A DNA stretch of 64,000 bases from Linyphia triangularis. Lineage: Eukaryota; Arthropoda; Arachnida; Araneae; Linyphiidae. The DNA lies in NCBI GenBank assembly GCA_963978545.1, contig OZ021722.1:15876801-15940800 (forward strand), given 5' to 3'. The notes beneath the pieces were generated by a model. It made no database searches and had not been told where the DNA came from. It was given only the letters and a program-made list of their open reading frames with translations. The translations under genes and the position numbers were made by a program. Shown piece by piece: positions 49,474 through 61,941 of the stretch; the stretch's first letter is position 1; each line of letters opens with the position of its first letter.

Positions 49474-52400
49474 CCTAAAAATTGAACTTTCAAAATTTTC
49501 GTTTAAAATTTTTCCCATGTTAACAGTATGGAAAATTTCACACTTCTAAAATTTTACAATCATTTTGCAAATAGGGTAACAGAAATTGTCATCCGAATCG
49601 ATTTCCACATTCAAGTGGTAATTAAAATGAAATATTACTTCTCAAAATTCGGTATTGCCAAAAAATCTTTATATCCCTTTGAATATACATTAAACTTACC
49701 AATCCTTAGGCAATTTTCCAATTCTCAATTTTCGAATTTTAACCTTAATTGGTAGCCTGGGATAATAAAAGTCATCTTTCGATTTCTTTCTGATCATCAA
49801 TTTGCTCATGAAATATTATTTTAGTACACAATATCGAAGCAATGCTACGTAAAATAAAGCCTCAAAACAGTTTCAGAGCGCTTTCGTTTCAAAATTTCAA
49901 CTTCTCATAGAGCTATTCAAAAATAGTTTTTTTTGCCAAAATTTTGAAATTTGTTTGATTTTTAATGTGTTTTTGAATAAAAAAACACAATTTGGAACCA
50001 TTTGTTAAAAATGAAATTTTCCATTCAAATACACTCAAAACTGAAATATTTCAAGATTTTCGAATTTTTGAATTTTGAATTGAATTTTTTATGTTTAGAA
50101 TACTTTTTTTTAATTAAAATTTGGTACAAGAATAACTATAAAACATATATTCAACTGCAATTCGCAATTTGAAAGCATTTGAGCAATTTTCTCGAAAATA
50201 CAATTCCTTATTGAAATCACATGGCGGACTATTCAATGAATAATTGTTCAAAAATTAAAATTTTCAAAAATTTTTCCCGTTTGTGATATTGAAACTTATA
50301 TATAGGAGAATATCCAATTTCAATTTTATAACACTCACTAAATAAGAACCGGGTCTATAGTTGGTTCAAAATGTGCAATTTTCTCAAAAATAAAATTTCA
50401 CAATTGAAAACAAATGCCGGACTGTTCAATGAATTATTGTTCAAAAAGTAAAATTTTCAAAATTTGTTCCGGTGTGTGATATTGAAGCTTATATATAGGA
50501 GAATCTCCAATTCCAATTTTATAACACTCACTAAATAAGAAGTGGGTCTATAGTTGGTTCAAAATGTGCAAATTTCTCAAAAATAAAATTTCCCCATTGA
50601 AAACACATGGCGGACTGTTCAATGAATTATTGTTAAAAAAGTAAAATTTTCAAAATTTTTTCCGGTTTGTGATATCGAAGCTCATATATAGGAGAATCTC
50701 GAATTTGAATTTTATAACACTCACTAAATAAGAAGTGAGTCTAAAGTTGTTCCAAAAAGTGCAATTTTCAAAAAAATAAAATTTCCCCATTGAAAACACA
50801 TGGCGGACTGTTCAATGAATTATTGTTCAAAAAATAAAATTTTCAAAATTTTTTCCGGTTTGTGATATTGAAGCTCATATAGAGGAGAATTTCGAATTTG
50901 AATTTTATTACACTCACTAAATAAGAAGGGGGTCTAAAATTGTTCCAAAAAGTGCAATTTTCTCAAAAATAAGATTTCGCCATTGGAAACACATGACGGA
51001 CTATTCAATGAATAATTTTTCAAAAAGTAAAATTTTCAAAATTTGTTCCGGTGTGTGATATTGAAGCTTATATATAGGAGAATCTCCAATTCCAATTTTA
51101 TAACACTCACTGAATAAGAAGCGGGTCTATAGTTGGTTCAAAATGTGCAATTTTCTCAAAAATAAAATTTCACAATTGAAAACACATGGCGGACTGTTCA
51201 ATGAATTATTGTTCAAAAAGTAAAATTTTCAAAATTTGTTCCGGTTTGTGATATTGAAGCTTATATATAGGAGAATCTCCAATTCCAATTTTATAACACT
51301 CACTAAATAAGATGTGGGTCTATAGTTGGTTCAAAATGTGCAAATTTCTCAAAAATAAAATTTCCCCATTGAAAACGCATGGCGGACTGTTCAATGAATT
51401 ATTGTTCAAAAAGTAAAATTTTCAAAATTTTTTCCGGTTTGTGATATCGAAGCTCATATATAGGAGAATCTCGAATTTGAATTTTATAACACTCACTAAA
51501 TAAGAAGTGGGTCTAAAGTTGTTCCAAAAAGTGCAATTTTCTCAAAAATAAGATTTCGCCATTGGAAACACATGACGGACTATTCAATGAATAATTTTTC
51601 AAAAAGTAAAATTTTCAAAATTTGTTCCGGTGTGTGATATTGAAGCTTATATATAGGAGAATCTCCAATTCCAATTTTATAACACTCACTAAATAAGAAG
51701 CGGGTCTATAGTTGGTTCAAAATGTGCAATTTTCTCAAAAATAAAATTTCACAATTGAAAACACATGGCGGACTGTTCAATGAATTATTGTTCAAAAAGT
51801 AAAATTTTCAAAATTTGTTCCGATGTGTGATATTGAAGCTTATATATAGGAGAATCTCCAATTCCAATTTTATAACACTCACTAAATAAGAAGTGGGTCT
51901 ATACTTGGTTCAAAATGTGCAAATTTCTCAAAAATAAAATTTCCCCATTGAAAACACTTGGCGGACTGTTCAATGAATTATTTTTCAAAAAGTAAAATTT
52001 TCAAAATTTTTTCCGGTTTGTGATATTAAAGCTCATATATAAGAGAATCTCGAATTTGAATTTTATAACACTCACTAAATAAGAAGTGGGTCTAAAGATG
52101 TTCCAAAAAGTGCAATTTTCTCAAAAATAAGATTTCGAAATTGGAAACACATGACGGACTATTCAATGAATAATTTTTCAAAAAGTAAAATTTTCAAAAT
52201 TTGTTCCCATTTTTTATATTGAAGCTCATACATAAGAAAATCTCCAATTCGAATTTTATAACACTCACTAAATAAGAAGTGGGTCTAAATATGGTCCAAA
52301 AAGCAATTTTCTCGAAAATACAATTCCCTCATTGAAAACACATGGCGGACTATTCAATGAATTATTGTTCAAAAAGTAAAATTTTCCAAAATTTTTCCCT

Positions 52401-53445
52401 TTTTTTATATTGAAGCTCATATATAGGAGAATCTCCAATTCAAATTTTATAACACTCACTAAATAAGAAGTGTGTCTAAAGTTGGTCCAAAAAGCAATTT
52501 TCACGAAAATAAAATTCCCTCATTGAAAACACATGGCGGACTATTCAATGAATTATTGTTCAAAAAGTAAAATTTTCAAAATTTTTTCCCGTTTTTGATA
52601 TTGAAGCTTATATATAGGAGAATCTCTATTTCCAATTTTATAACACTCACTAAATAAGAAGTGGGTTTAAAGTTGGTCCAAAAAATGCAATTTTCTCAAA
52701 AGTAAAACTCCCCAATTGAAAACACATGGCGGACTTTTCAATGAATTATTGTTCAAAAAGTAAAATTTTCAAAATTGTTCCCATTTTTTATATTGAAGCT
52801 CATACATAAGAAAATCTCCAATTCGAATTTTATAACACTCACTAAATAAGAAGTGGGTCTAAATATGGTCCAAAAAGCAATTTTCTCGAAAATACAATTC
52901 CCTCATTGAAAACACATGGCGGACTATTCAATAAATTATTGTTCAAAAAGTAAAATTTTCAAAATTTTTCCCGTTTGTGATATTGAAGCTTATATATAGG
53001 AGAGTCTCTAATTCCAATTTTATAACACTCACTAAATCAGAAGTGGGTCTAAAGTTTGTCCAAAAAGTGCAATTTTCTCAAAAATAAAATTCCCCCATTG
53101 AAAACACATGGCGGACTGTTCAATGAATTATTGTTCAAAAAGTAAAATTTTCAAAATTTGTTCCGGTGTGTGATATTGAAGCTTATATATAGGAGAATCT
53201 CCAATTCCAATTTTATAACACTCACTAAATAAGAAGTGGGTCTATAGTTGGTCCAAAATGTGCAAATTTCTCAAAAATAAAATTTCCCCATTGAAAACAC
53301 ATGGCGGACTGTTCAATGAATTATTTTTCAAAAAGTAAAATTTTCAAAATTTTTTCCGGTTTGTGATATTGAAGCTCATATATAGGAGAATCTCATATTC
53401 GAATTTTATAACACTCACTAAATAAGAAGTGGGTCTAAAGTTGGT
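49474..53445 (-). repeat. Higher-order unit R15 (class A L + 17 monomers)
   Basis: L spans 49474-50184, class A, with the 75-codon frame at 49528-49755. The array copies R7 except at its end: near 53150-53200 it switches from the R7 ending (CCGGTTGGTG) to the R12 ending (CCGGTGTGTG, GTTGGTCCAAAATG) and joins a class D L. This is a visible exchange point. Confidence 0.85.
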
Positions 53446-55106
53446 CCTAAAAATTGAACTTTCAAAATTTTCGTTTAAAATTTTTCCCATGTTAACAGTA
53501 TGGAAAATTTCACACTTCTAAATTTTCAAAATTTTACAATCATTTTGCAACTAGGGTAACAGAAATTGTCATCCGAATCGATTTCCACATTCAAGTGGTT
53601 ATTAAAATGAAATTTTACTTCTCAAAATTCGGTTATTGCCAAAAAAATCTTTATATCCCTTTGAATATACATTAAACTTGCCAATCCTTAGGCAATTTTC
53701 CAATTCTCAAGTTTCGAATTTTAACCTTAATTTGTAGCCTAGGTTAATAAAAGTCATCTTTCGATTTCTTTCTGATCATCAATTTGCTCATGAAATATTA
53801 TTTTAGTACACAATATCGAAGCAATGCTACGTAAAATAAAGCCTCAAAACAGTTTCTGAGCGCTTTCGTTTCAAAATTTCAACTTCTCATAGAGCTATTC
53901 AAAAATAGTTTTTTTTGCCAAAATTTTGAAATTTGTTTGATTTTTAATGTGTTTTTGAATAAAAAAACACAATTTGGAACCATTTGTTAAAAATGAAATT
54001 TTCCATTCAAATACACTCAAAACTGAAATATTTCAAGATTTTCGAAAAATTGAATTTTTTATTTTTAGAATACTTTTTTTAATTAAAATTTGTTACAAGA
54101 ATAACTATAAAACATATATCCAACTGCAATTCGCAATTTGAAAGCATATGAGCAATTTTCTCGAAAATACAATTCTACATTGAAATTACATGGCGGACTA
54201 TTCAATGAATAATTGTTCAAAAAGTAAAATTTTCAAAATTTGTTCCGTTTGGTGATATTGAAGCTTATATATAGGAGAATCTCCAATTCCAATTTTATAA
54301 CACTCACTAAATAAGAAGCGGGTCTATAGTTGGTTCAAAATGTGCAATTTTCTCAAAAATAAAATTTCACAATTGAAAACACATGGCGGACTGTTCAATG
54401 AATTATTGTTCAAAAAGTAAAATTTTCAAAATTTGTTCCGATGTGTGATATTGAAGCTTATATATAGGAGAATCTCCAATTCCAATTTTATAACACTCAC
54501 TAAATAAGAAGTGGGTCTATACTTGGTTCAAAATGTGACAATTTCTCAAAAATAAAATTTCCCCATTGAAAACACATGGCGGACTGTTCAATGAATTATT
54601 GTTCAAAAAGTAAAATTTTCAAAATTTTTTCCGGTTTGTGATATCGAAGCTCATATATAGGAGAATTTCGAATTTGAATTTTATAACACTCACTAAATAA
54701 GAAGTGGGTCTAAAGTTGTTCCAAAAAGTGCGATTTTCTCAAAAATAAGATTTCGCCATTGAAAACACATGACGGACTATTCAATGAATAATTTTTCAAA
54801 AAGTAAAATTTTCAAAATTTGTTCCGGTGTGTGATATTGAAGCTTATATATAGGAGAATCTCCAATTCCAATTTTATAACACTCACTAAATAAGAAGCGG
54901 GTCTATAGTTGGTTCAAAATGTGCAATTTTCTCAAAAATAAAATTTCACAATTGAAAACACATGGCGGACTGTTCAATGAATTATTGTTCAAAAAGTAAA
55001 ATTTTCAAAATTTTTTCCGGTTTGTGATATTGAAGCTCATATATAGGAGAATCTCATATTCGAATTTTATAACACTCACTAAATAAGAAGTGGGTCTAAA
55101 GTTGGT
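53446..55106 (-). repeat. Higher-order unit R16 (class D L + 5 monomers)
   Basis: L spans 53446-54153. Copy of R13 at 7921 bp, starting the second copy of the 7.9-kb block. Confidence 0.85.
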
Positions 55107-57394
55107 CCTAAAAATTGAACTTTCAAAATTTTCGTTTAAAATTTTTCCCATGTTAACAGTATGGAAAATTTCACACTTCTAAATTTTCAAAATTTTACAA
55201 TCATTTTGCAACTAGGGTAACAGAAATTGTCATCCGAATAGATTTCCACATTCAAGTGGTTATTAAAATGAAATTTTACTTCTCAAAATTCGGTTATTGC
55301 CAAAAAAATCTTTATATCCCTTTGAATATAAATTAAACTTGCCAATCCTTAGGCAATTTTCCAATTCTCAATTTTCGAATTTTAACCTTAATTTGTAGCC
55401 TAGGTTAATAAAAGTCATCTTTCGATTTCTTTCTGATCATCAATTTGCTCATGAAATATTATTTTAGTACACAATATCGAAGCAATGCTACGTAAAATAA
55501 AGCCTCAAAACAGTTTCTGAGCGCTTTCGTTTCAAAATTTCAACTTCTCATAGAGCTATTCAAAAATAGTTTTTTTTGCCAAAATTTTGAAATTTGTTTG
55601 ATTTTTAATGTGTTTTTGAATAAAAAAACACAATTTGGAACCATTTGTTAAAAATGAAATTTTCCATTCAAATACACTCAAAACTGAAATATTTCAAGAT
55701 TTTCGAAAAATTGAATTTTTTATTTTTAGAATACTTTTTTTTAATTAAAATTTGTTACAAGAATAACTATAAAACATATATCCAACTGCAATTCGCAATT
55801 TGAAAGCATTTGAGCAATTTTCTCGAAAATACAATTCTACATTGAAATTACATGGCGGACTATTCAATGAATAATTGTTCAAAAAGTAAAATTTTCAAAA
55901 TTTGTTCCGTTTGGTGATATTGAAGCTTATATATAGGAGAATCTCCAATTCCAATTTTATAACACTCACTAAATAAGAAGCGGGTCTATAGTTGGTTCAA
56001 AATGTGCAATTTTCTCAAAAGTAAAATTCCCCACATTGAATTTTTTCAACCAAAAAGCAATTTTCACGAAAATACAATTCCCCCATTGAAAACACATAGC
56101 GAAATATTCAATGAATTATTGATCAAAAAGTAAAATTTTCCAAAATTTTTCCCTTTTTTTATATTGAAGCTCATATATAGGAGAATCTCCAATTCAAATT
56201 TTATAACACTCACTAAATAAGAAGTGTGTCTAAAGTTGGTCCAAAAAGCAATTTTCACGAAAATAAAATTCCCTCATTGAAAACACATGGCGGACTATTC
56301 AATGAATTATTGTTCAAAAATTAAAATTTTCAAAATTTGTTCCGGTGTGTGATATTGAAGCTTATATATAGGAGAATCTCCAATTCCAATTTTATAACAC
56401 TCACTAAATAAGATGTGGGTCTATAGTTGGTTCAAAATGTGCAAATTTCTCAAAAATAAAATTTCCCCATTGAAAACGCATGGCGGACTGTTCAATGAAT
56501 TATTGTTCAAAAAGTAAAATTTTCAAAATTTTTTCCGGTTTGTGATATCGAAGCTCATATATAGGAGAATCTCGAATTTGAATTTTACAACACTCACTAA
56601 ATAAGAAGTGGGTCTAAAGTTGTTCCAAAAAGTGCAATTTTCTCAAAAATAAGATTTCGCCATTGGAAACACATGACGGACTATTCAATGAATAATTTTT
56701 CAAAAAGTAAAATTTTCAAAATTTGTTCCGGTGTGTGATATTGAAGCTTATATATAGGAGAATCTCCAATTCCAATTTTATTCCTCACTAAATAAGAAGC
56801 GGGTCTATAGTTGGTTCAAAATGTGCAATTTTCACAAAAATAAAATTTCACAATTGAAAGCACATGGCGGACTGTTCAATGAATAATTTTTCAAAAAGTA
56901 AAATTTTCAAATTTTTTTCCGGTTTGTGATATTGAAGCTCATATATAGGAGAATCTCATATTCGAATTTTATAACACTCACTAAATAAGAAGGGGGTCTA
57001 AAATTGTTCCAAAAAGTGCAATTTTCTCAAAAATAAGATTTCGCCATTGGAAACACATGACGGACTATTCAATGAATAATTTTTCAAAAAGTAAAATTTT
57101 CAAAATTTGTTCCGGTGTGTGATATTGAAGCTTATATATAGGAGAATCTCCAATTCCAATTTTATAACACTCACTGAATAAGAAGCGGGTCTATAGTTGG
57201 TTCAAAAAGTGCAATTTTCTAAAAAATAAAATTTCCCCATTGAAAACACATGGCGGACTGTTCAATGAATTATTGTTCAAAAAGTAAAATTTTCAAAAAA
57301 TTTTCCGGTTTGTGATATTGAAGCTCATATATAGGAGAATCTACTATTCGAATTTTTTAACACTAACTAAATAAGAAGTGGGTCTAAAGTTGGT
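55107..57394 (-). repeat. Higher-order unit R17 (class E L + 8 monomers)
   Basis: L spans 55107-55815. Copy of R14 at 7921 bp, including the partial duplication at 56006-56107 and the TTTTATTCCTCAC monomer near 56780. Confidence 0.85.
56006..56107 (-). repeat. 51-bp partial duplication inside a monomer (third copy)
   Basis: Same structure and join (TTTTTTCAACC) as at 48085, displaced by the 7921-bp period; the second GCAA is at 56057. Confidence 0.8.
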
Positions 57395-60300
57395 CCTAAA
57401 AATTGAACTTTCAAAATTTTCGTTTAAAATTTTTCCCATGTTAACAGTATGGAAAATTTCACACTTCTAAAATTTTACAATCATTTTGCAAATAGGGTAA
57501 CAGAAATTGTCATCCGAATCGATTTCCACATTCAAGTGGTAATTAAAATGAAATATTACTTCTCAAAATTCGGTATTGCCAAAAAATCTTTATATCCCTT
57601 TGAATATACATTAAACTTACCAATCCTTAGGCAATTTTCCAATTCTCAATTTTCGAATTTTAACCTTAATTGGTAGCCTGGGATAATAAAAGTCATCTTT
57701 CGATTTCTTTCTGATCATCAATTTGCTCATGAAATATTATTTTAGTACACAATATCGAAGCAATGCTACGTAAAATAAAGCCTCAAAACAGTTTCAGAGC
57801 GCTTTCGTTTCAAAATTTCAACTTCTCATAGAGCTATTCAAAAATAGTTTTTTTTGCCAAAATTTTGAAATTTGTTTGATTTTTAATGTGTTTTTGAATA
57901 AAAAAACACAATTTGGAACCATTTGTTAAAAATGAAATTTTCCATTCAAATACACTCAAAACTGAAATATTTCAAGATTTTCGAATTTTTGAATTTTGAA
58001 TTGAATTTTTTATGTTTAGAATACTTTTTTTTAATTAAAATTTGGTACAAGAATAACTATAAAACATATATTCAACTGCAATTCGCAATTTGAAAGCATT
58101 TGAGCAATTTTCTCGAAAATACAATTCCTTATTGAAATCACATGGCGGACTATTCAATGAATAATTGTTCAAAAATTAAAATTTTCAAAAATTTTTCCCG
58201 TTTGTGATATTGAAACTTATATATAGGAGAATATCCAATTTCAATTTTATAACACTCACTAAATAAGAACCGGGTCTATAGTTGGTTCAAAATGTGCAAT
58301 TTTCTCAAAAATAAAATTTCACAATTGAAAACAAATGCCGGACTGTTCAATGAATTATTGTTCAAAAAGTAAAATTTTCAAAATTTGTTCCGGTGTGTGA
58401 TATTGAAGCTTATATATAGGAGAATCTCCAATTCCAATTTTATAACACTCACTAAATAAGAAGTGGGTCTATAGTTGGTTCAAAATGTGCAAATTTCTCA
58501 AAAATAAAATTTCCCCATTGAAAACACATGGCGGACTGTTCAATGAATTATTGTTAAAAAAGTAAAATTTTCAAAATTTTTTCCGGTTTGTGATATCGAA
58601 GCTCATATATAGGAGAATCTCGAATTTGAATTTTATAACACTCACTAAATAAGAAGTGAGTCTAAAGTTGTTCCAAAAAGTGCAATTTTCAAAAAAATAA
58701 AATTTCCCCATTGAAAACACATGGCGGACTGTTCAATGAATTATTGTTCAAAAAATAAAATTTTCAAAATTTTTTCCGGTTTGTGATATTGAAGCTCATA
58801 TAGAGGAGAATTTCGAATTTGAATTTTATTACACTCACTAAATAAGAAGGGGGTCTAAAATTGTTCCAAAAAGTGCAATTTTCTCAAAAATAAGATTTCG
58901 CCATTGGAAACACATGACGGACTATTCAATGAATAATTTTTCAAAAAGTAAAATTTTCCAAATTTGTTCCGGTGTGTGATATTGAAGCTTATATATAGGA
59001 GAATCTCCAATTCCAATTTTATAACACTCACTGAATAAGAAGCGGGTCTATAGTTGGTTCAAAATGTGCAATTTTCTCAAAAATAAAATTTCACAATTGA
59101 AAACACATGGCGGACTGTTCAATGAATTATTGTTCAAAAAGTAAAATTTTCAAAATTTGTTCCGGTTTGTGATATTGAAGCTTATATATAGGAGAATCTC
59201 CAATTCCAATTTTATAACACTCACTAAATAAGATGTGGGTCTATAGTTGGTTCAAAATGTGCAAATTTCTCAAAAATAAAATTTCCCCATTGAAAACGCA
59301 TGGCGGACTGTTCAATGAATTATTGTTCAAAAAGTAAAATTTTCAAAATTTTTTCCGGTTTGTGATATCGAAGCTCATATATAGGAGAATCTCGAATTTG
59401 AATTTTATAACACTCACTAAATAAGAAGTGGGTCTAAAGTTGTTCCAAAAAGTGCAATTTTCTCAAAAATAAGATTTCGCCATTGGAAACACATGACGGA
59501 CTATTCAATGAATAATTTTTCAAAAAGTAAAATTTTCAAAATTTGTTCCGGTGTGTGATATTGAAGCTTATATATAGGAGAATCTCCAATTCCAATTTTA
59601 TAACACTCACTAAATAAGAAGCGGGTCTATAGTTGGTTCAAAATGTGCAATTTTCTCAAAAATAAAATTTCACAATTGAAAACACATGGCGGACTGTTCA
59701 ATGAATTATTGTTCAAAAAGTAAAATTTTCAAAATTTGTTCCGATGTGTGATATTGAAGCTTATATATAGGAGAATCTCCAATTCCAATTTTATAACACT
59801 CACTAAATAAGAAGTGGGTCTATACTTGGTTCAAAATGTGCAAATTTCTCAAAAATAAAATTTCCCCATTGAAAACACTTGGCGGACTGTTCAATGAATT
59901 ATTTTTCAAAAAGTAAAATTTTCAAAATTTTTTCCGGTTTGTGATATTAAAGCTCATATATAAGAGAATCTCGAATTTGAATTTTATAACACTCACTAAA
60001 TAAGAAGTGGGTCTAAAGATGTTCCAAAAAGTGCAATTTTCTCAAAAATAAGATTTCGAAATTGGAAACACATGACGGACTATTCAATGAATAATTTTTC
60101 AAAAAGTAAAATTTTCAAAATTTGTTCCCATTTTTTATATTGAAGCTCATACATAAGAAAATCTCCAATTCGAATTTTATAACACTCACTAAATAAGAAG
60201 TGGGTCTAAATATGGTCCAAAAAGCAATTTTCTCGAAAATACAATTCCCTCATTGAAAACACATGGCGGACTATTCAATGAATTATTGTTCAAAAAGTAA

Positions 60301-61941
60301 AATTTTCCAAAATTTTTCCCTTTTTTTATATTGAAGCTCATATATAGGAGAATCTCCAATTCAAATTTTATAACACTCACTAAATAAGAAGTGTGTCTAA
60401 AGTTGGTCCAAAAAGCAATTTTCACGAAAATAAAATTCCCTCATTGAAAACACTTGGCGGACTGTTCAATGAATTATTTTTCAAAAAGTAAAATTTTCAA
60501 AATTTTTTCCGGTTTGTGATATTAAAGCTCATATATAAGAGAATCTCGAATTTGAATTTTATAACACTCACTAAATAAGAAGTGGGTCTAAAGATGTTCC
60601 AAAAAGTGCAATTTTCTCAAAAATAAGATTTCGAAATTGGAAACACATGACGGACTATTCAATGAATAATTTTTCAAAAAGTAAAATTTTCAAAATTTGT
60701 TCCCATTTTTTATATTGAAGCTCATACATAAGAAAATCTCCAATTCGAATTTTATAACACTCACTAAATAAGAAGTGGGTCTAAATATGGTCCAAAAAGC
60801 AATTTTCTCGAAAATACAATTCCCTCATTGAAAACACATGGCGGACTATTCAATGAATTATTGTTCAAAAAGTAAAATTTTCCAAAATTTTTCCCTTTTT
60901 TTATATTGAAGCTCATATATAGGAGAATCTCCAATTCAAATTTTATAACACTCACTAAATAAGAAGTGTGTCTAAAGTTGGTCCAAAAAGCAATTTTCAC
61001 GAAAATAAAATTCCCTCATTGAAAACACATGGCGGACTATTCAATGAATTATTGTTCAAAAAGTAAAATTTTCAAAATTTTTTCCCGTTTTTGATATTGA
61101 AGCTTATATATAGGAGAATCTCTATTTCCAATTTTATAACACTCACTAAATAAGAAGTGGGTTTAAAGTTGGTCCAAAAAATGCAATTTTCTCAAAAGTA
61201 AAACTCCCCAATTGAAAACACATGGCGGACTTTTCAATGAATTATTGTTCAAAAAGTAAAATTTTCAAAATTGTTCCCATTTTTTATATTGAAGCTCATA
61301 CATAAGAAAATCTCCAATTCGAATTTTATAACACTCACTAAATAAGAAGTGGGTCTAAATATGGTCCAAAAAGCAATTTTCTCGAAAATACAATTCCCTC
61401 ATTGAAAACACATGGCGGACTATTCAATAAATTATTGTTCAAAAAGTAAAATTTTCAAAATTTTTCCCGTTTGTGATATTGAAGCTTATATATAGGAGAG
61501 TCTCTAATTCCAATTTTATAACACTCACTAAATCAGAAGTGGGTCTAAAGTTTGTCCAAAAAGTGCAATTTTCTCAAAAATAAAATTCCCCCATTGAAAA
61601 CACATGGCGGACTGTTCAATGAATTATTGTTCAAAAAGTAAAATTTTCAAAATTTGTTCCGGTTGGTGATATTGAAGCTTATATATAGGAGAATCTAAAA
61701 TTCCAATTTTATAACACTCACTAAATAAGAAGTGGGTCTATAGTTGGTTCAAAATGTGCAAATTTCTCAAAAATAAAATTTCCCCATTGAAAACACATGG
61801 CGGACTGTTCAATGAATTATTTTTCAAAAAGTAAAATTTTCAAAATTTTTTCCTGTTTGTGATATTGAAGCTCATATATAGGAGAATCTCATATTCGAAT
61901 TTTATAACACTCACTAAATAAGAAGTGGGTCTAAAGTTGGT
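57395..61941 (-). repeat. Higher-order unit R18 (class A L + 20 monomers)
   Basis: The longest unit in the window. L spans 57395-58105, class A, with the 75-codon frame at 57449-57676. The array follows R7 and R15 but contains an extra 575 bp (three monomers). Its end keeps the R7 ending and leads to a class B L, so R18-R19 mirror R7-R8. Confidence 0.85.
59870..61020 (-). repeat. 575-bp tandem duplication of three monomers
   Basis: The block starting with CACTTGGCGGACTG near 59875 is repeated from near 60450, and all later marks recur at 575 bp (for example TATGGTCC near 60212 and 60787). The second copy begins in a hybrid monomer: GGTCCAAAAAGC-class sequence up to CATTGAAAACAC, then TTGGCGG. 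This points to unequal exchange in that shared stretch. R7 and R15 have a single copy. Confidence 0.85.

Noticed and set aside
52268..52504. 64-83-codon minus-strand frames in monomers (26203, 33339, 37828, 44163, 48143, 52268, 56064, 60189, 60764)
   Set aside because: Each runs across two repeat monomers, and the similar proteins only reflect repeat identity. No start context, domain or transmembrane logic supports a gene.
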